6,499 bases of DNA, taken from contig QMXA01000059.1 of NCBI GenBank assembly GCA_003661905.1, positions 1-6,499 on the forward strand, written 5' to 3'. The DNA comes from Thermoprotei archaeon (GTDB lineage: Archaea > Thermoproteota > Thermoprotei_A > Sulfolobales > Ignisphaeraceae). This document shows positions 6,298 through 6,499 of this stretch, one piece after another (within the stretch, counting starts at the first letter, position 1; every line of letters starts with the position of its first letter). The position numbers and the translations under genes are program-made. Under the pieces are notes generated by a model. That model was not told the origin of the DNA. It worked only from the letters and a program-made list of their open reading frames with translations, and did no database searches.

Positions 6298-6320
6298 TAA
6301 CTCTAATTATTATAGAGTTA
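6298..6320 (-). repeat. Inverted repeat with 8-bp arms spanning the M50 stop codon, upstream of rimI
   Basis: TAACTCTA (6298-6305) and TAGAGTTA (6313-6320) are perfect inverted complements separated by seven bases that contain the M50 stop codon (6312-6310). In the minus-strand mRNA this could form a hairpin ending one base before the GAGGTT ribosome binding site of the acetyltransferase gene. It might be a regulator site, a processing or attenuation hairpin, or chance in AT-rich DNA. The CTATAATAATTA within it is also TATA-like, about 24 bases before ATG 6285. Confidence 0.4.
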
Positions 6321-6499
6321 GTAGAGCTAGAGAGATAGTAATTATTATGAGAATAGCTGTGATGCTTTGAAGAGTTATTGATAAAGCTTTACCTGCTAGA
6401 CCAAGTCTATCAGCTAATTCTGAAATGATTTTACCACCATCTGTTATGAAGAGAGGTGCTGCATTAATAACAGCTAAGCTAGCATTTATTATATACATC
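6310..6499 (-). CDS. Site-2-protease-like membrane metallopeptidase (M50), C-terminal end only
   Basis: Only the last 62 or so residues are inside the window; the 5' end lies beyond the right edge. The motif N12-A-A-P15-L-F-I-T-D20-G21-G22 fits the third conserved M50 motif NxxPxxxxDG, in which the Asp is a zinc ligand. It lies in a hydrophobic stretch (about 3-19), and the C-terminus is a second very hydrophobic segment (about 39-62) consistent with a transmembrane helix. Members of this family cut membrane-embedded substrates, often to release regulators. The HExxH motif expected upstream cannot be checked here. The ATG near the edge is almost certainly internal because family members need the upstream helices. 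The gene reads toward the acetyltransferase gene, 24 bp away, and is probably the upstream member of the same operon. Identification rests on one motif plus hydrophobicity, so it is probable rather than certain. Confidence 0.7.
   Translation of the reverse strand, partial: MYIINASLAVINAAPLFITDGGKIISELADRLGLAGKALSITLQSITAILIIITISLALLTL

Noticed and set aside
1..6499. Defence system, mobile element, CRISPR or viral insertion
   Set aside because: All protein genes belong to housekeeping families with uniform composition, and no direct repeats, spacers, transposase or integrase signatures are visible.

Overview
The window looks like a chromosomal segment of a hyperthermophilic crenarchaeon, most likely Desulfurococcales-like. 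I infer this from protein family types, not from a database search. The proteins include an archaeal-type TyrRS, an archaeal DnaG-type Toprim protein, a crenarchaeal-looking family B DNA polymerase of about 800 residues, and an Ard1/RimI-type acetyltransferase ending in the archaeal YYPDGEDAYIM block. The DNA is AT-rich, arginine is mostly AGA/AGG, and Shine-Dalgarno sites of the GAGG type precede several genes. Nothing in the window looks mobile: no IS element, CRISPR array, integrase or prophage gene is visible.

Layout, left to right. Positions 1-858 (+) hold the C-terminal half of pheT (phenylalanyl-tRNA synthetase beta). Positions 859-1044 are intergenic and contain a GC-rich structured RNA at about 895-968. 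I read it as a single-hairpin box H/ACA pseudouridylation guide RNA. Its two guide strands match the 23S rRNA helix 69 loop on both sides of a U-A dinucleotide corresponding to E. coli U1915-A1916. Positions 1045-2130 (+) are tyrS and 2208-3398 (+) are dnaG. The minus-strand polB gene (5784-3388) converges on dnaG, and the two ends overlap by 11 bp. Upstream of polB on the same strand are an N-terminal acetyltransferase gene (6285-5848) and the 3' end of a site-2-protease-like (M50) membrane peptidase gene that runs off the right edge (6499-6310). The spacing of 24 and 63 bp suggests that M50, acetyltransferase and polB are cotranscribed.

Functionally this is an information-processing neighbourhood: two aminoacyl-tRNA synthetases, an rRNA-modification guide RNA, the DnaG protein (exosome and/or primase), a replicative polymerase with proofreading, and a co-translational N-acetyltransferase. 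The protein genes belong to recognisable families. The least expected element is the guide RNA, which protein-gene annotation would miss. Secondary points are an 8-bp-arm inverted repeat across the M50 stop codon just before the acetyltransferase ribosome binding site, a TTG start with poor ribosome binding site for polB, and a PIP-like polymerase tail lacking its glutamine. I do not see a new multi-gene defence or mobile system here.
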